In this document: in pieces, positions 1-6,448 of the stretch
Layout: each line of letters begins with the position of its first letter
How positions within the stretch are numbered: the stretch's first letter is position 1
Origin: Microseira sp003486305
Lineage (GTDB): Bacteria > Cyanobacteriota > Cyanobacteriia > Cyanobacteriales > Aerosakkonemataceae
DNA length: 7,027 bases
Direction: 5' to 3'
Assembly: GCA_031969655.1 (NCBI GenBank)
Contig: DALYJX010000307.1
Span: 1-7,027 of the forward strand
Translations under genes and position numbers: made by a program
Notes under the pieces: generated by a model
The model's database searches: none
Told to the model about the DNA's origin: nothing
Seen by the model: only the letters and a program-made list of their open reading frames with translations

Positions 1-1751
1 GAGAAGTGGAAATTACCACGCTGGGTGACAGAGAATGGTGCATTGTTGTTAACCCAATTGACGATTTAGGCAAACCGCAGCTAGGAATGCGAGAAGTTCG
101 TCAAGGAAGAACATCTTTTTTCTTGCATCCCGGTGAGTCGCTAGAAAATGGGATTCAAAAGGTTTACGTTCTGGGGGAACAAGAAGCGCTTTTGCTCAGA
201 GCTAAAGAAGCTTTTACTGAGGGCGAAGCTGATAACTTAATTCAACATCAGCCGGGGGATTTGTGGATGATTTCCGGGCCAAGGGATTACATTCCCCGCG
301 TGGAATTGGAAGTCGTGGAAAAACGGAAAACGATTCCCTTGGATAAGAATGAAGGGATTTACGTGCGGGATATTCAAACCGGAGAATTAAGGCTGGTCAG
401 CGGCCCGCAAGCGTATATGTTAAGCCCTTACGAAGAACTTTGGGAAAAAGTTTTAACGCCTGTTATTGAGGAATTGCTGAGCCAAAAAGGCGATCCAATT
501 TCTGAGCGAGGGCAGCATCATCGCGGAGGTGTTGAAAGTTCTCAGAGGGATAAAACGAGAGCGGTTGTTTTTCACGTTCCCCAAAATGCCGCAGTACAAA
601 TCCACGATTATAAAGAGAGAAGCGCTCGCACTGTTTTTGGGCCGGATTTAGTCATGTTGGGGCCGGATGAATCTTTTACAGTGCTGAGTTTATCTGGTGA
701 GAAACCTAAGCGACCGAATTTGATCAAATCTCTGGCTTTATTATTAGGGCCAGATTTTATGACGGATGTGTTTACTGTGGAAACATCCGATCATGCTAGA
801 CTGCAACTTCAACTATCTTATAACTGGTATTTTGATGTTGACAGACACGACGAACAAGCCGCTGCAAAGTTATTTCAAGTGCCGGATTTTGTGGGAGATG
901 CTTGTAAAGCGATCGCATCCCGAGTCCGAGGTGCGGTAGCGGGAGAAAAGTTCGACGAATTTCATCGCAATTCAGCGCGAATTATTCGCACGGCTGTGTT
1001 TGGAACCGATGACGAAGGTCGGATTCGAGACGAATTCCGGTTTAGAACTAATAATTTAGTCATCACCAACATTGACATCCAATCAGTAGAACCTGTCGAT
1101 GAAAGAACCTTAGAAAGTTTGCAAAAATCGGTACAAATCGCGATTCAAATTACTACCGATGCTCAAGAAGCAGCCGCCAAACAAGATGCAGAACGGATCG
1201 AACAAGCGGCAAAAGCCAGACTGGAACGTCAGGTGATTGTTGACCGAGGTGCGGCAGAAGGCGAACGCAAGAAACTGCTAGAATTACAGGCAGAAAATGC
1301 GGCCATTGAAGCCACAGGTCAAGCGACGGCAGAAGCTAGAGCCAAAGCCGAAGCTTCTCGAATTCAAGGGGAATTAGCAGTTAATTTAGCGCGGCAAGAA
1401 GCGGAAGCGGCAAGAGTTCGCGCCGAAGCTGAATTGGCTCAATTAAGAGCGCGTCAAGAAGCCGAATTAGCGCACCAACAAGCGTTGATTAATCTGGAGA
1501 TTGAAAAAGCTCAGCGCATGGCAGAAATTACCAGTGCAGAATTCAGCCAAAAAGTGGAGGCAATTGGCCCAGAGACTTTGAAAGCGATCGCGCAAGCTGG
1601 CCCAGAAATGCAAGCGAAACTTTTGCAAGCTTTGGGCTTACAAAGCGTTCTGATTACTGATGGGAGAAATCCGATCAATCTATTTAGTACGGCTCAAGGT
1701 TTGATTAATCCGATTCAATCTCATTTGCCTTCAGATTCTCAGCAATCTTAG
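1..1751 (+). CDS. Major vault protein (MVP) homologue, 5'-truncated by window edge
   Basis: This is the C-terminal part of a major vault protein, which in eukaryotes self-assembles as 39-mer half-shells into the hollow cytoplasmic vault ribonucleoprotein. The frame is open to the window edge (a GAA codon precedes the GTG at 6), so about 200 N-terminal residues are missing compared with mammalian MVP. Numbering from that GTG, residues 1-245 are MVP repeats with G-P-x-x-Y/L turns (GPRDYIP, GPQAYML, FGPDLVMLGP). Residues 246-360 are the SPFH-like shoulder, with VPDFVGDACKAIASRVRGAV and NSARIIRTAVFG nearly as in animals. Residues 361-515 form the long Ala/Glu/Arg-rich cap helix starting at VEPVDERT, and 516-562 are the cap ring (AGPEMQAKLLQALGL, LITDGRNPINLF). 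A short polar tail ends at TAG 1749-1751. HIP1 sites at 909 and 1584 lie inside it, so it is settled in the genome. The shoulder recalls flotillin/stomatin, but the full domain order is MVP-specific. Confidence 0.95.
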   Translation, partial: EVEITTLGDREWCIVVNPIDDLGKPQLGMREVRQGRTSFFLHPGESLENGIQKVYVLGEQEALLLRAKEAFTEGEADNLIQHQPGDLWMISGPRDYIPRVELEVVEKRKTIPLDKNEGIYVRDIQTGELRLVSGPQAYMLSPYEELWEKVLTPVIEELLSQKGDPISERGQHHRGGVESSQRDKTRAVVFHVPQNAAVQIHDYKERSARTVFGPDLVMLGPDESFTVLSLSGEKPKRPNLIKSLALLLGPDFMTDVFTVETSDHARLQLQLSYNWYFDVDRHDEQAAAKLFQVPDFVGDACKAIASRVRGAVAGEKFDEFHRNSARIIRTAVFGTDDEGRIRDEFRFRTNNLVITNIDIQSVEPVDERTLESLQKSVQIAIQITTDAQEAAAKQDAERIEQAAKARLERQVIVDRGAAEGERKKLLELQAENAAIEATGQATAEARAKAEASRIQGELAVNLARQEAEAARVRAEAELAQLRARQEAELAHQQALINLEIEKAQRMAEITSAEFSQKVEAIGPETLKAIAQAGPEMQAKLLQALGLQSVLITDGRNPINLFSTAQGLINPIQSHLPSDSQQS

Positions 1752-1772
1752 CTGGTGAATCTGCGTTATCTG

Positions 1773-1797
1773 GTAGGGCGCGATCGCTCTCCCCTAC
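1773..1797. repeat. Short inverted repeat enclosing a HIP1 site after the MVP gene
   Basis: The arms GTAGGG (1773-1778) and CCCTAC (1792-1797) are exact reverse complements and enclose GCGATCGC (1780-1787). The repeat begins 22 bases after the MVP stop. It could fold in RNA and act as a weak terminator or 3' stabiliser, but no T-run follows it. It resembles the GTAGGG...CCCTAC dispersed repeats of filamentous cyanobacteria, of which 6449-6511 is a longer example. Confidence 0.4.
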
Positions 1798-1847
1798 ACT
1801 CCTGTCGCATTTGCGCTTAAAATACTCTTGCGATCGCTTTTTCCCCC

Positions 1848-3359
1848 ATGCAGAATTGTGAAGTTATTGTCATCGGTAGCGGCATAGGCGGTCTAACCGC
1901 TGCCGCCCTCCTCGCCCGTTACGGTAAGCAGGTATTGGTATGCGAAAGTCACGCCATTGCAGGCGGAGCGGCTCACAGCTTCGCGCGGCGCGGCTTTACC
2001 TTTGATTCTGGCCCCTCGTTCTATTGCGGCCTCAGCGACCCGCGCAGCCTCAATCCGGTGCGACAGGTTCTCGACGTTCTGGGAGAATCTTTGCAAACGG
2101 TTACTTATGACCCTTTGGGACACTATCATTTTCCTGAAGGTACGTTTCCGGTTTATAGCAATGGGCGGCGATATCGAGATGCTGTGGCAAAGATCGCGCC
2201 CCAAGGCGCTATAGAATTAGAACGGTTTGAAAATCGCCTGTTGCCTTTGTACGAGGCGATGAAGGGTATTCCTACCATTGCTTTACGCGCAGATTGGCAA
2301 ATCGTACCTATTTTATTGGGCAGATATTTGCCATCTTTATTAAAATTATTGCCCCACGTGGGAGTAATTCAAGGTTCGGTTGGCGAGGTGATGGATAAAG
2401 AGGTAAAAGATCCTTGGGTGCGGCGGTTAATCGATTTAGAATGTTTTCTGCTATCCGGTTTAAAAGCACAAGGAACTATCGCCGCTGAAGTCGCTTTTAT
2501 GTTAGGCGAACGTACTAATATCGGCGTCGATTATCCCATCGGAGGCAGTGGGGCAATTGTTGATGCTTTGGTGCGAGGATTAGAACGCTGGGGCGGTAAA
2601 TTGCGTTTGAATGCCCACGTGGAACAAATATTATTAGAATCGGGGAAAGTGGCGGGGGTGCGATTGCAAAATGGGGAAGTTATTAAAGCACCGATCGTTA
2701 TTTCCAATGCGACTATCTGGGATACTTATAATAAGTTGTTGCATCCGGAAGATTTACCTTCTTCCTATCGTCAGCAGTCGCTTTTAACTCCCGCCGTGGA
2801 TAGCTTCATGCACTTGCATTTAGGTATCCGGGGTGAAGGGTTAGAACATTTGACAGGTCATCACGTTGTCGTTCACGATCCTAATCTGGATATTACCGAA
2901 CCTGGGAATACTTGCATGATTTCGATTCCTTCGGTGTGGGATAGCAATTTAGCACCACCGGGACATCATGTAGTCCATGCTTATACTTTGGAACCTTTCG
3001 ATGGATGGCGACGGGATGATAGTTATGAAGATAGGAAAAAAGAGCGATCGCATCCCCTCTACCTTGCCTTAGAAAAGATTATCCCAGATTTGCGATCTCG
3101 CATTATCCTAGAACTAATCGGTACACCCCTCACCCACGCCTACTACCTGCGCCGACATCAAGGAACTTATGGTCCTGCGATCGCTGCGAGTAAAGGCACC
3201 TTCCCAAGTACCCATACTCCCATCCCCGGATTGTACCGCACGGGCGATAGCACGATGCCCGGAATTGGCGTCCCCGCCGTCGCTGCTTCCGGTATTTTGT
3301 GCGCCAATACTTTGGTTAGCACTCACCAGACGGAAAAATTGCTAGATTCTGTGTTATAA
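1848..3359 (+). CDS. FAD-dependent oxidoreductase, carotenoid isomerase/phytoene desaturase-like
   Basis: This 503-residue protein belongs to the CrtI/CRTISO/RetSat flavoprotein superfamily, whose members desaturate, isomerise or saturate polyenes such as carotenoids and retinoids, usually at membranes. The N-terminus has the FAD dinucleotide-binding fold VIGSGIGGLTAA (residues 8-19) followed by an E-x-x-x-x-x-GG segment (CESHAIAGGAAHSF). The C-terminal half has HQGTYGP (437-443) and the second flavin signature YRTGDSTMPGIGVPAVAASG (463-482), both typical of the CRTISO-like branch. Length is normal for the family. The start ATG 1848 directly precedes the flavin fold; no Shine-Dalgarno sequence is evident, and a TTAAAAT box at 1817-1823 is a possible but unsupported -10 element. 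The gene follows MVP by 96 bases on the same strand. It looks like a paralogue of CrtH (prolycopene isomerase) rather than CrtH itself, so the substrate is unknown. Confidence 0.88.
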   Translation: MQNCEVIVIGSGIGGLTAAALLARYGKQVLVCESHAIAGGAAHSFARRGFTFDSGPSFYCGLSDPRSLNPVRQVLDVLGESLQTVTYDPLGHYHFPEGTFPVYSNGRRYRDAVAKIAPQGAIELERFENRLLPLYEAMKGIPTIALRADWQIVPILLGRYLPSLLKLLPHVGVIQGSVGEVMDKEVKDPWVRRLIDLECFLLSGLKAQGTIAAEVAFMLGERTNIGVDYPIGGSGAIVDALVRGLERWGGKLRLNAHVEQILLESGKVAGVRLQNGEVIKAPIVISNATIWDTYNKLLHPEDLPSSYRQQSLLTPAVDSFMHLHLGIRGEGLEHLTGHHVVVHDPNLDITEPGNTCMISIPSVWDSNLAPPGHHVVHAYTLEPFDGWRRDDSYEDRKKERSHPLYLALEKIIPDLRSRIILELIGTPLTHAYYLRRHQGTYGPAIAASKGTFPSTHTPIPGLYRTGDSTMPGIGVPAVAASGILCANTLVSTHQTEKLLDSVL

Positions 3360-3409
3360 TTTTCGGTCACTAATTGCGATTACGAACTGCATTTGAAAGC
3401 AATAGGGAT

Positions 3410-4519
3410 ATGAACGAAGAACTGTTAATTCAGGAAATCCAGAAAATTACTTGGGATCTAAAAAACGAATTAGTAGAACTGAAATCCCAGCAACAGGGAG
3501 AACCTATCGCCATTCTATTGTTAGATGCAGAGAATTTATTCTTGGAACAGAGAACGGAAGAATTTCTGTCCCATATCTGCAAGTATCCGATTCAAATCAA
3601 AATTGCTTTTGGGAATTGGCGACGCCTCAACAATGCGGATGAAGACTTTTACAATCGCAACTACCAAATGATTCACGTTCCGGGGGGGAAAGACAGCGCC
3701 GATGCTAAAATGCTCGCCGTAGGAGCTTCGATTTTTATCCAGTATCCCAAGGTTAAAGAAGTTTTAATTTGTTCGTCGGATTGGGGATTGACTCACTTAT
3801 ACAATCACCTGCAAACTTACGGATTAACTACCTACCTGGTGCGGGAAGATAAAGAAAATAAGCAGATAACTGTTTTGGATAGCAAAACTGGAAAATCCCA
3901 GTTATATTCCCTCGTATCTGGACGGCGTATCCCTGCAATAGAAGACTTTGCGACTCAGTTGGCGGAACTGCTGGAAGCAGAACAAAACTCTACTAAAAAT
4001 CCGTGGGTTAAATATGCTAAAGCTTCAAATCTTTATCTAAAAAAATACGGACTGAAAATTAACGACGTTGTGTCAGCGCACTATCCGGATAAAACACCAA
4101 AGAGTTTTTTTGCGGCAAATCCCATGTTTGATATTTATCAGCCAAGGGATCAGAATGAACTTTTGATCACCGTGTTAGAAGCTGGAACTACACAGCGGGC
4201 GTATCCGATCCCTGCGCCGGAAATAACGGTAACATTTACACAGACAAAACTTAATTCTCAGTCGGATTTAGAACAAGCGATCGCAGAAATTATTCGATCG
4301 GTTGACAAAGGAGACAAACAAGGTTATGTAAAAATCTCCAGTATCGGGACTGAATTTCAGCAGCGGTATAACAAGACGATTACGGAAACGTTGAAACACC
4401 TGGGATTGACGGGAAATCTCGCCAAATTTTTGCAGTCTTGTCCTCACGCCTTCAAATTCAAACAAGGAAGCAATCCGAATCAAAATCAAGTCGCTTTAGT
4501 ATCGCCACCTTCTGGCTAA
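3410..4519 (+). CDS. NYN-domain (PIN-like) protein with C-terminal LOTUS/OST-HTH-like domain
   Basis: This predicted 369-residue protein resembles the cyanobacterial LabA-like family. After a short helical lead, residues 33-145 form a NYN (PIN-like nuclease) domain. Its acidic residues are D39 with N42 in LLLDAENL, D95 and D98 in GGKDSADAKML, and D124 in CSSDWGL, matching the metal-binding positions of the fold. A small helical segment at about 198-256 (NPWVKYAKASNLYLKKYG) may be a first winged-helix unit. Residues 305-352 (GYVKISSIGTEFQQRY, then HLGLTGNLAKFL and FKFKQ) look like a LOTUS/OST-HTH winged helix, an RNA-binding module. ATG 3410 is preferred over the in-frame TTG 3374; an AGGGA stands too close (1 base) to be a convincing ribosome site. 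The gene lies 50 bases after the oxidoreductase, so co-transcription is possible. Nuclease activity and target are unproven. A run of seven G at 3682-3688 lies within the coding sequence. Confidence 0.85.
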   Translation: MNEELLIQEIQKITWDLKNELVELKSQQQGEPIAILLLDAENLFLEQRTEEFLSHICKYPIQIKIAFGNWRRLNNADEDFYNRNYQMIHVPGGKDSADAKMLAVGASIFIQYPKVKEVLICSSDWGLTHLYNHLQTYGLTTYLVREDKENKQITVLDSKTGKSQLYSLVSGRRIPAIEDFATQLAELLEAEQNSTKNPWVKYAKASNLYLKKYGLKINDVVSAHYPDKTPKSFFAANPMFDIYQPRDQNELLITVLEAGTTQRAYPIPAPEITVTFTQTKLNSQSDLEQAIAEIIRSVDKGDKQGYVKISSIGTEFQQRYNKTITETLKHLGLTGNLAKFLQSCPHAFKFKQGSNPNQNQVALVSPPSG

Positions 4520-4920
4520 AAATTGGTCGAAATTGCTTGAACGGGACAAGCGGGGATACACTGTTCGCAGACGATGCAGCGCGATCGCGTAAATGTCAGC
4601 TTAAACGTCTCCTTATCCAGAGTAAGGGCTTCGGTGGGACAGACGCCAGTACAGAGTCCGCAATCGACGCAGATATTTTCATCGATCAGGATTTCACGAC
4701 TAGCGAAAGAGACATTGATGTCTTGCGATCGCATCCACTCAATCGCCGCATCCAGCGCATCGATATCCCCGGATAATTCTACCACCAGCTTGCCGATTTG
4801 ATTTGGCGCCACCTGAGCGCGGATAATATTAGCCGCCACGTTAAAATCCTTCGCCAATCGGTAAGTTACTGGCATTTGGACGGCACGTTTGGGAAAAGTC
4901 AGCGTTACTCGTTTTTTCAT
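4516..4920 (-). CDS. NIL-domain ferredoxin with two [4Fe-4S] clusters
   Basis: This 134-residue cytosolic protein fuses an N-terminal NIL domain (about residues 3-77, MKKRVTLTFP to NVSFASREI) to a bacterial-type dicluster ferredoxin. The cluster motifs are CVDCGLCTGVCP (C84, C87, C90, C94) and CIVCEQCIPACP (C115, C118, C121, C125), each CxxCxxCxxxCP, so two [4Fe-4S] clusters are expected. The NIL domain is known from the C-terminus of the methionine importer MetN, where it binds methionine. NIL-ferredoxins in methanogens and other anaerobes have been linked to homocysteine formation; in cyanobacteria the role is not settled to my knowledge. The start at 4920 is chosen because AGGGGA lies 7 bases upstream on the minus strand; an in-frame ATG at 4959 adds 13 unconserved-looking residues and would put that site inside the gene. 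The 3' end overlaps the NYN gene by 4 bases, tail to tail. Confidence 0.92.
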   Translation of the reverse strand: MKKRVTLTFPKRAVQMPVTYRLAKDFNVAANIIRAQVAPNQIGKLVVELSGDIDALDAAIEWMRSQDINVSFASREILIDENICVDCGLCTGVCPTEALTLDKETFKLTFTRSRCIVCEQCIPACPVQAISTNF

Positions 4921-4926
4921 AGTTTT

Positions 4927-4932
4927 TCCCCT
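4927..4932 (-). promoter_or_regulatory. Shine-Dalgarno site of the NIL-ferredoxin gene
   Basis: Reading on the minus strand, AGGGGA is followed by 7 bases and then the ATG at 4920. It is the only strong ribosome-binding site in the window and decides the start codon of this gene. Confidence 0.75.
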
Positions 4933-4936
4933 GAGA

Positions 4937-4972
4937 GAGTTGTAATATGTATAACGCAACTCGCTATTTATA
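4937..4972 (-). promoter_or_regulatory. Candidate promoter/operator of the NIL-ferredoxin gene
   Basis: On the minus strand a TATAAAT box (4972-4966) lies at the edge of the neighbouring repeat element and could be a -10 box; no good -35 was found at 17 bases. Just downstream are two overlapping imperfect dyads: GAGTTG (4937-4942) with CAACTC (4957-4962), and GTTGTA (4939-4944) with TATAAC (4950-4955). Their position between the box and the ribosome site would suit a repressor. This is a weak, pattern-only call. Confidence 0.25.
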
Positions 4973-5087
4973 GCGGATTGCTTTCCGCATGAGGTAGACC
5001 TTCGTTTGTGTAGCGGGTGCGTTAACGCACCCGCTACACAAACTTGCGCGATTTCGCTTTCCCTAGACGAGCTTGCAATCCGCTGTA
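4969..5087. mobile_element. MITE-like element with terminal inverted repeats
   Basis: The sequences at 4969-4981 and 5075-5087 are inverted copies matching at 12 of 13 bases (consensus TAyAGCGGATTGC), enclosing 93 bases with no coding capacity. Each outer end begins with TA, which would fit insertion at TA by IS630/Tc1-type transposases, but a target duplication is not proven. The interior holds a small GCGGA/TCCGC hairpin (4973-4977 with 4984-4988) and a perfect 40-base palindrome. It sits between the divergently transcribed ferredoxin and methyltransferase genes, 23 bases before the latter. No transposase is present, so it would have to be mobilised in trans. Confidence 0.55.
5004..5043. 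repeat. Perfect 40-base palindrome centred on GTTAAC
   Basis: The two 20-base arms (5004-5023 and 5024-5043) are exact reverse complements with no spacer; the centre is the hexamer GTTAAC. The arms contain TAGCGGGTGCGTTA, close to the GGGTGCGTTA...TAACGCACCC repeats found dispersed in many cyanobacterial genomes. In RNA it would form a very strong hairpin in the leader of the methyltransferase or upstream of the ferredoxin. No T-run follows on either strand, so a standard terminator is unlikely. Confidence 0.95.
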
Positions 5088-5110
5088 TTTCTGTTTTAGC
5101 TTAAAATCTG

Positions 5111-5935
5111 ATGAACCTCCCTGCCCTTGAAAAAGATTCGCCGCGTCCCTTTTTAAAATGGGCGGGTGGTAAAAGTAGACTAATTTCACAATATCATCGC
5201 TATTTTCCCAAGGATTTTAATACTTACTACGAACCGTTTTTAGGTGGAGGTGCTGTTTTTTTTCATCTCCAACATCACCCGGCTGTTTTGAGCGATATTA
5301 ATCCAGAATTGATTAATGTTTATCGCTGCGTCCGGGATAAAGTTAAAAAGTTAATTGCACTTTTGGCAGAACATCAACGAAATCATAATAAAGATTACTA
5401 TTATTATATCCGTTCTAATGGTGATGGCACACAAGTTGAAAAAGCTGCTCGTTTTATTTATTTAAATAAAACTTGCTTTAATGGATTATATCGAGAAAAC
5501 TCCAAAGGTGAATTTAACGTACCTATCGGCAAATACAACAATCCTAAAATTTGCGACCCCGATCTGCTTTATTCAGCAAGCGCCGCACTGAAGTCTGCTG
5601 AAATTAAGGTGAGAAGTTTTGACAAGGTGCTGAAGTATGCTAAAAAAGATGATTTTGTCTACTTCGACCCACCTTACTATCCGCTAAGTAGCACCAGCAA
5701 TTTCACAGCATATAATCGCGATTTCTTTAGTAAAGAAGACCAAATTAAGCTCAGGGATGTCTTTGCAGAACTTGCCAGTCGTGGAGTAAAAGTCATGCTG
5801 TCTAATTCAGATTGTGAGTTGATTCGAGAGCTATATAGGAATTTTGATATTCGTGAAATTTCAGCATCAAGAGCGATTAATTCTAATGGAAATAAGCGAG
5901 GTAAAATTGCTGAATTGTTAGTTACTTGTAATTAG
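5111..5935 (+). CDS. DNA adenine-N6 methyltransferase, D12 class (DpnM/Dam type)
   Basis: This 274-residue enzyme transfers a methyl group from S-adenosylmethionine to N6 of adenine in a short duplex site. Motif X is PFLKWAGGKSRL (13-24), motif I is YYEPFLGGGAVFF (39-51), the DINPELINVY element follows at 62-71, TCFNGLYRENSKGEFNVPIG lies at 121-140, and the catalytic motif IV is FVYFDPPYYP (182-191). The order X-I-IV is that of alpha-group enzymes, and length is complete for the family. The C-terminal half (PLSSTSNFTAYNRDFF, VMLSNSD, RGKIAELLV) aligns closely with DpnM as I recall it, so GATC is the likely target, although other D12 enzymes read other sites. No ribosome site is visible before ATG 5111. 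The gene is AT-rich (36 G/C in the 120 bases 5401-5520) and converges on a nuclease gene, suggesting a restriction-modification pair. Confidence 0.93.
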   Translation: MNLPALEKDSPRPFLKWAGGKSRLISQYHRYFPKDFNTYYEPFLGGGAVFFHLQHHPAVLSDINPELINVYRCVRDKVKKLIALLAEHQRNHNKDYYYYIRSNGDGTQVEKAARFIYLNKTCFNGLYRENSKGEFNVPIGKYNNPKICDPDLLYSASAALKSAEIKVRSFDKVLKYAKKDDFVYFDPPYYPLSSTSNFTAYNRDFFSKEDQIKLRDVFAELASRGVKVMLSNSDCELIRELYRNFDIREISASRAINSNGNKRGKIAELLVTCN

Positions 5936-6396
5936 AGATTGTTGTTCGCCCAGGTGAAAAAACTAGACAGATTATGGACTGCCAGTAGATTTTGATTTGT
6001 TTTAACCTGTTCGTTTAACCAATCAATAGCGCCTTGCTTGATCCCCGTCCCATCTATCAACACAATTGCAGGAGCGGGATAAAGCTGAATATTCAAGTTT
6101 AGGTAAGGCAGCTTTTCATCCACAGAACCACTTCTTTGCTGCGATTTACACTCAATAATTAACCCTTTATTGTATAAAGGAGAGCCAATAATATAAAAAT
6201 CTACATGGAGATCTGTACCATAAATTCCAGTTCCTACTTCAACCTGTTTTGAATATCGTTTTGGTCGATTAGTGGAGTTTAAAAGTTGTTCCAAACGCTG
6301 CTTTCTAAGTAGACTATCTCCTACCAGGACATATCCACGTTTGTACAATGCCCGTTCTACGGCGTTCTCTAAAACTGCCCTAGCGCTTTGAGACAT
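5932..6396 (-). CDS. Small PD-(D/E)XK nuclease, putative restriction endonuclease partner
   Basis: This 154-residue protein carries the core of the PD-(D/E)XK nuclease fold: D66 in DLHVDFYIIG (62-71), then E82 and K84 in GLIIECKSQQ (78-87), with an acidic E10 in the first helix that often completes the metal site. The stretch GSVDEKLPYLNLNI (90-103), followed by a PAPAIVLIDG strand (107-116), fits the beta-alpha-beta remainder of the fold. There is no signal peptide or membrane segment. The only methionine is the start, at 6396, preceded by a very AT-rich leader without a clear ribosome site. Its last four bases overlap the end of the adenine methyltransferase, tail to tail, a common R-M layout. 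I therefore infer a type II-like restriction enzyme, though a repair or phage-type nuclease of the same fold is possible. The exact family and cleavage site were not recognised. Confidence 0.75.
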   Translation of the reverse strand: MSQSARAVLENAVERALYKRGYVLVGDSLLRKQRLEQLLNSTNRPKRYSKQVEVGTGIYGTDLHVDFYIIGSPLYNKGLIIECKSQQRSGSVDEKLPYLNLNIQLYPAPAIVLIDGTGIKQGAIDWLNEQVKTNQNLLAVHNLSSFFTWANNNL

Positions 6397-6448
6397 ATTT
6401 ATATAAAAGAATAATTAATCAAATTATGACACAATAGCAGCAGATATT

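Larger units (their letters stand above)
909..4732. repeat. Set of ten HIP1 octamers (GCGATCGC)
   Basis: Exact GCGATCGC octamers start at 909, 1584, 1780, 1830, 3044, 3177, 4277, 4581 and 4725, plus the intergenic pair at 1780/1830 already counted; the distinct sites I can place are 909, 1584, 1780, 1830, 3044, 3177, 4277, 4581 and 4725, and re-reading the window gives nine certain sites in 4.7 kb. HIP1 is the highly over-represented palindrome of many cyanobacterial genomes and contains GATC, the usual target of Dam-type methyltransferases such as the one at 5111. No copy is present from 4733 to the end of the window. Confidence 0.9.

Noticed and set aside
6..8. GTG as the start codon of the MVP gene
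   Set aside because: The frame is open upstream to the window edge, and the first residues align inside the MVP repeat region, so the gene begins outside the window.
766..1751. Reading the first gene as a flotillin/SPFH membrane protein
   Set aside because: The shoulder and Ala/Glu-rich helix resemble flotillins, but there is no membrane segment, and the repeats before and the cap ring after are specific to MVP.
1893..2214. Open frames on both strands inside the oxidoreductase gene
   Set aside because: They have no recognisable motifs and are fully contained in a well-supported gene; they are by-products of its GC-rich codons.
3374..3376. TTG start for the NYN gene
   Set aside because: It would add 12 residues without family character, and a normal ATG follows in frame at 3410.
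4921..4959. Upstream ATG (4959) for the NIL-ferredoxin
   Set aside because: The good AGGGGA ribosome site lies between it and the ATG at 4920, and the NIL domain begins right after 4920.
6397..6405. TATATAAAT box directly before the nuclease ATG as a promoter
   Set aside because: It ends at the start codon, no -35 box is well placed, and the whole stretch is AT-rich, so the match is expected by chance.
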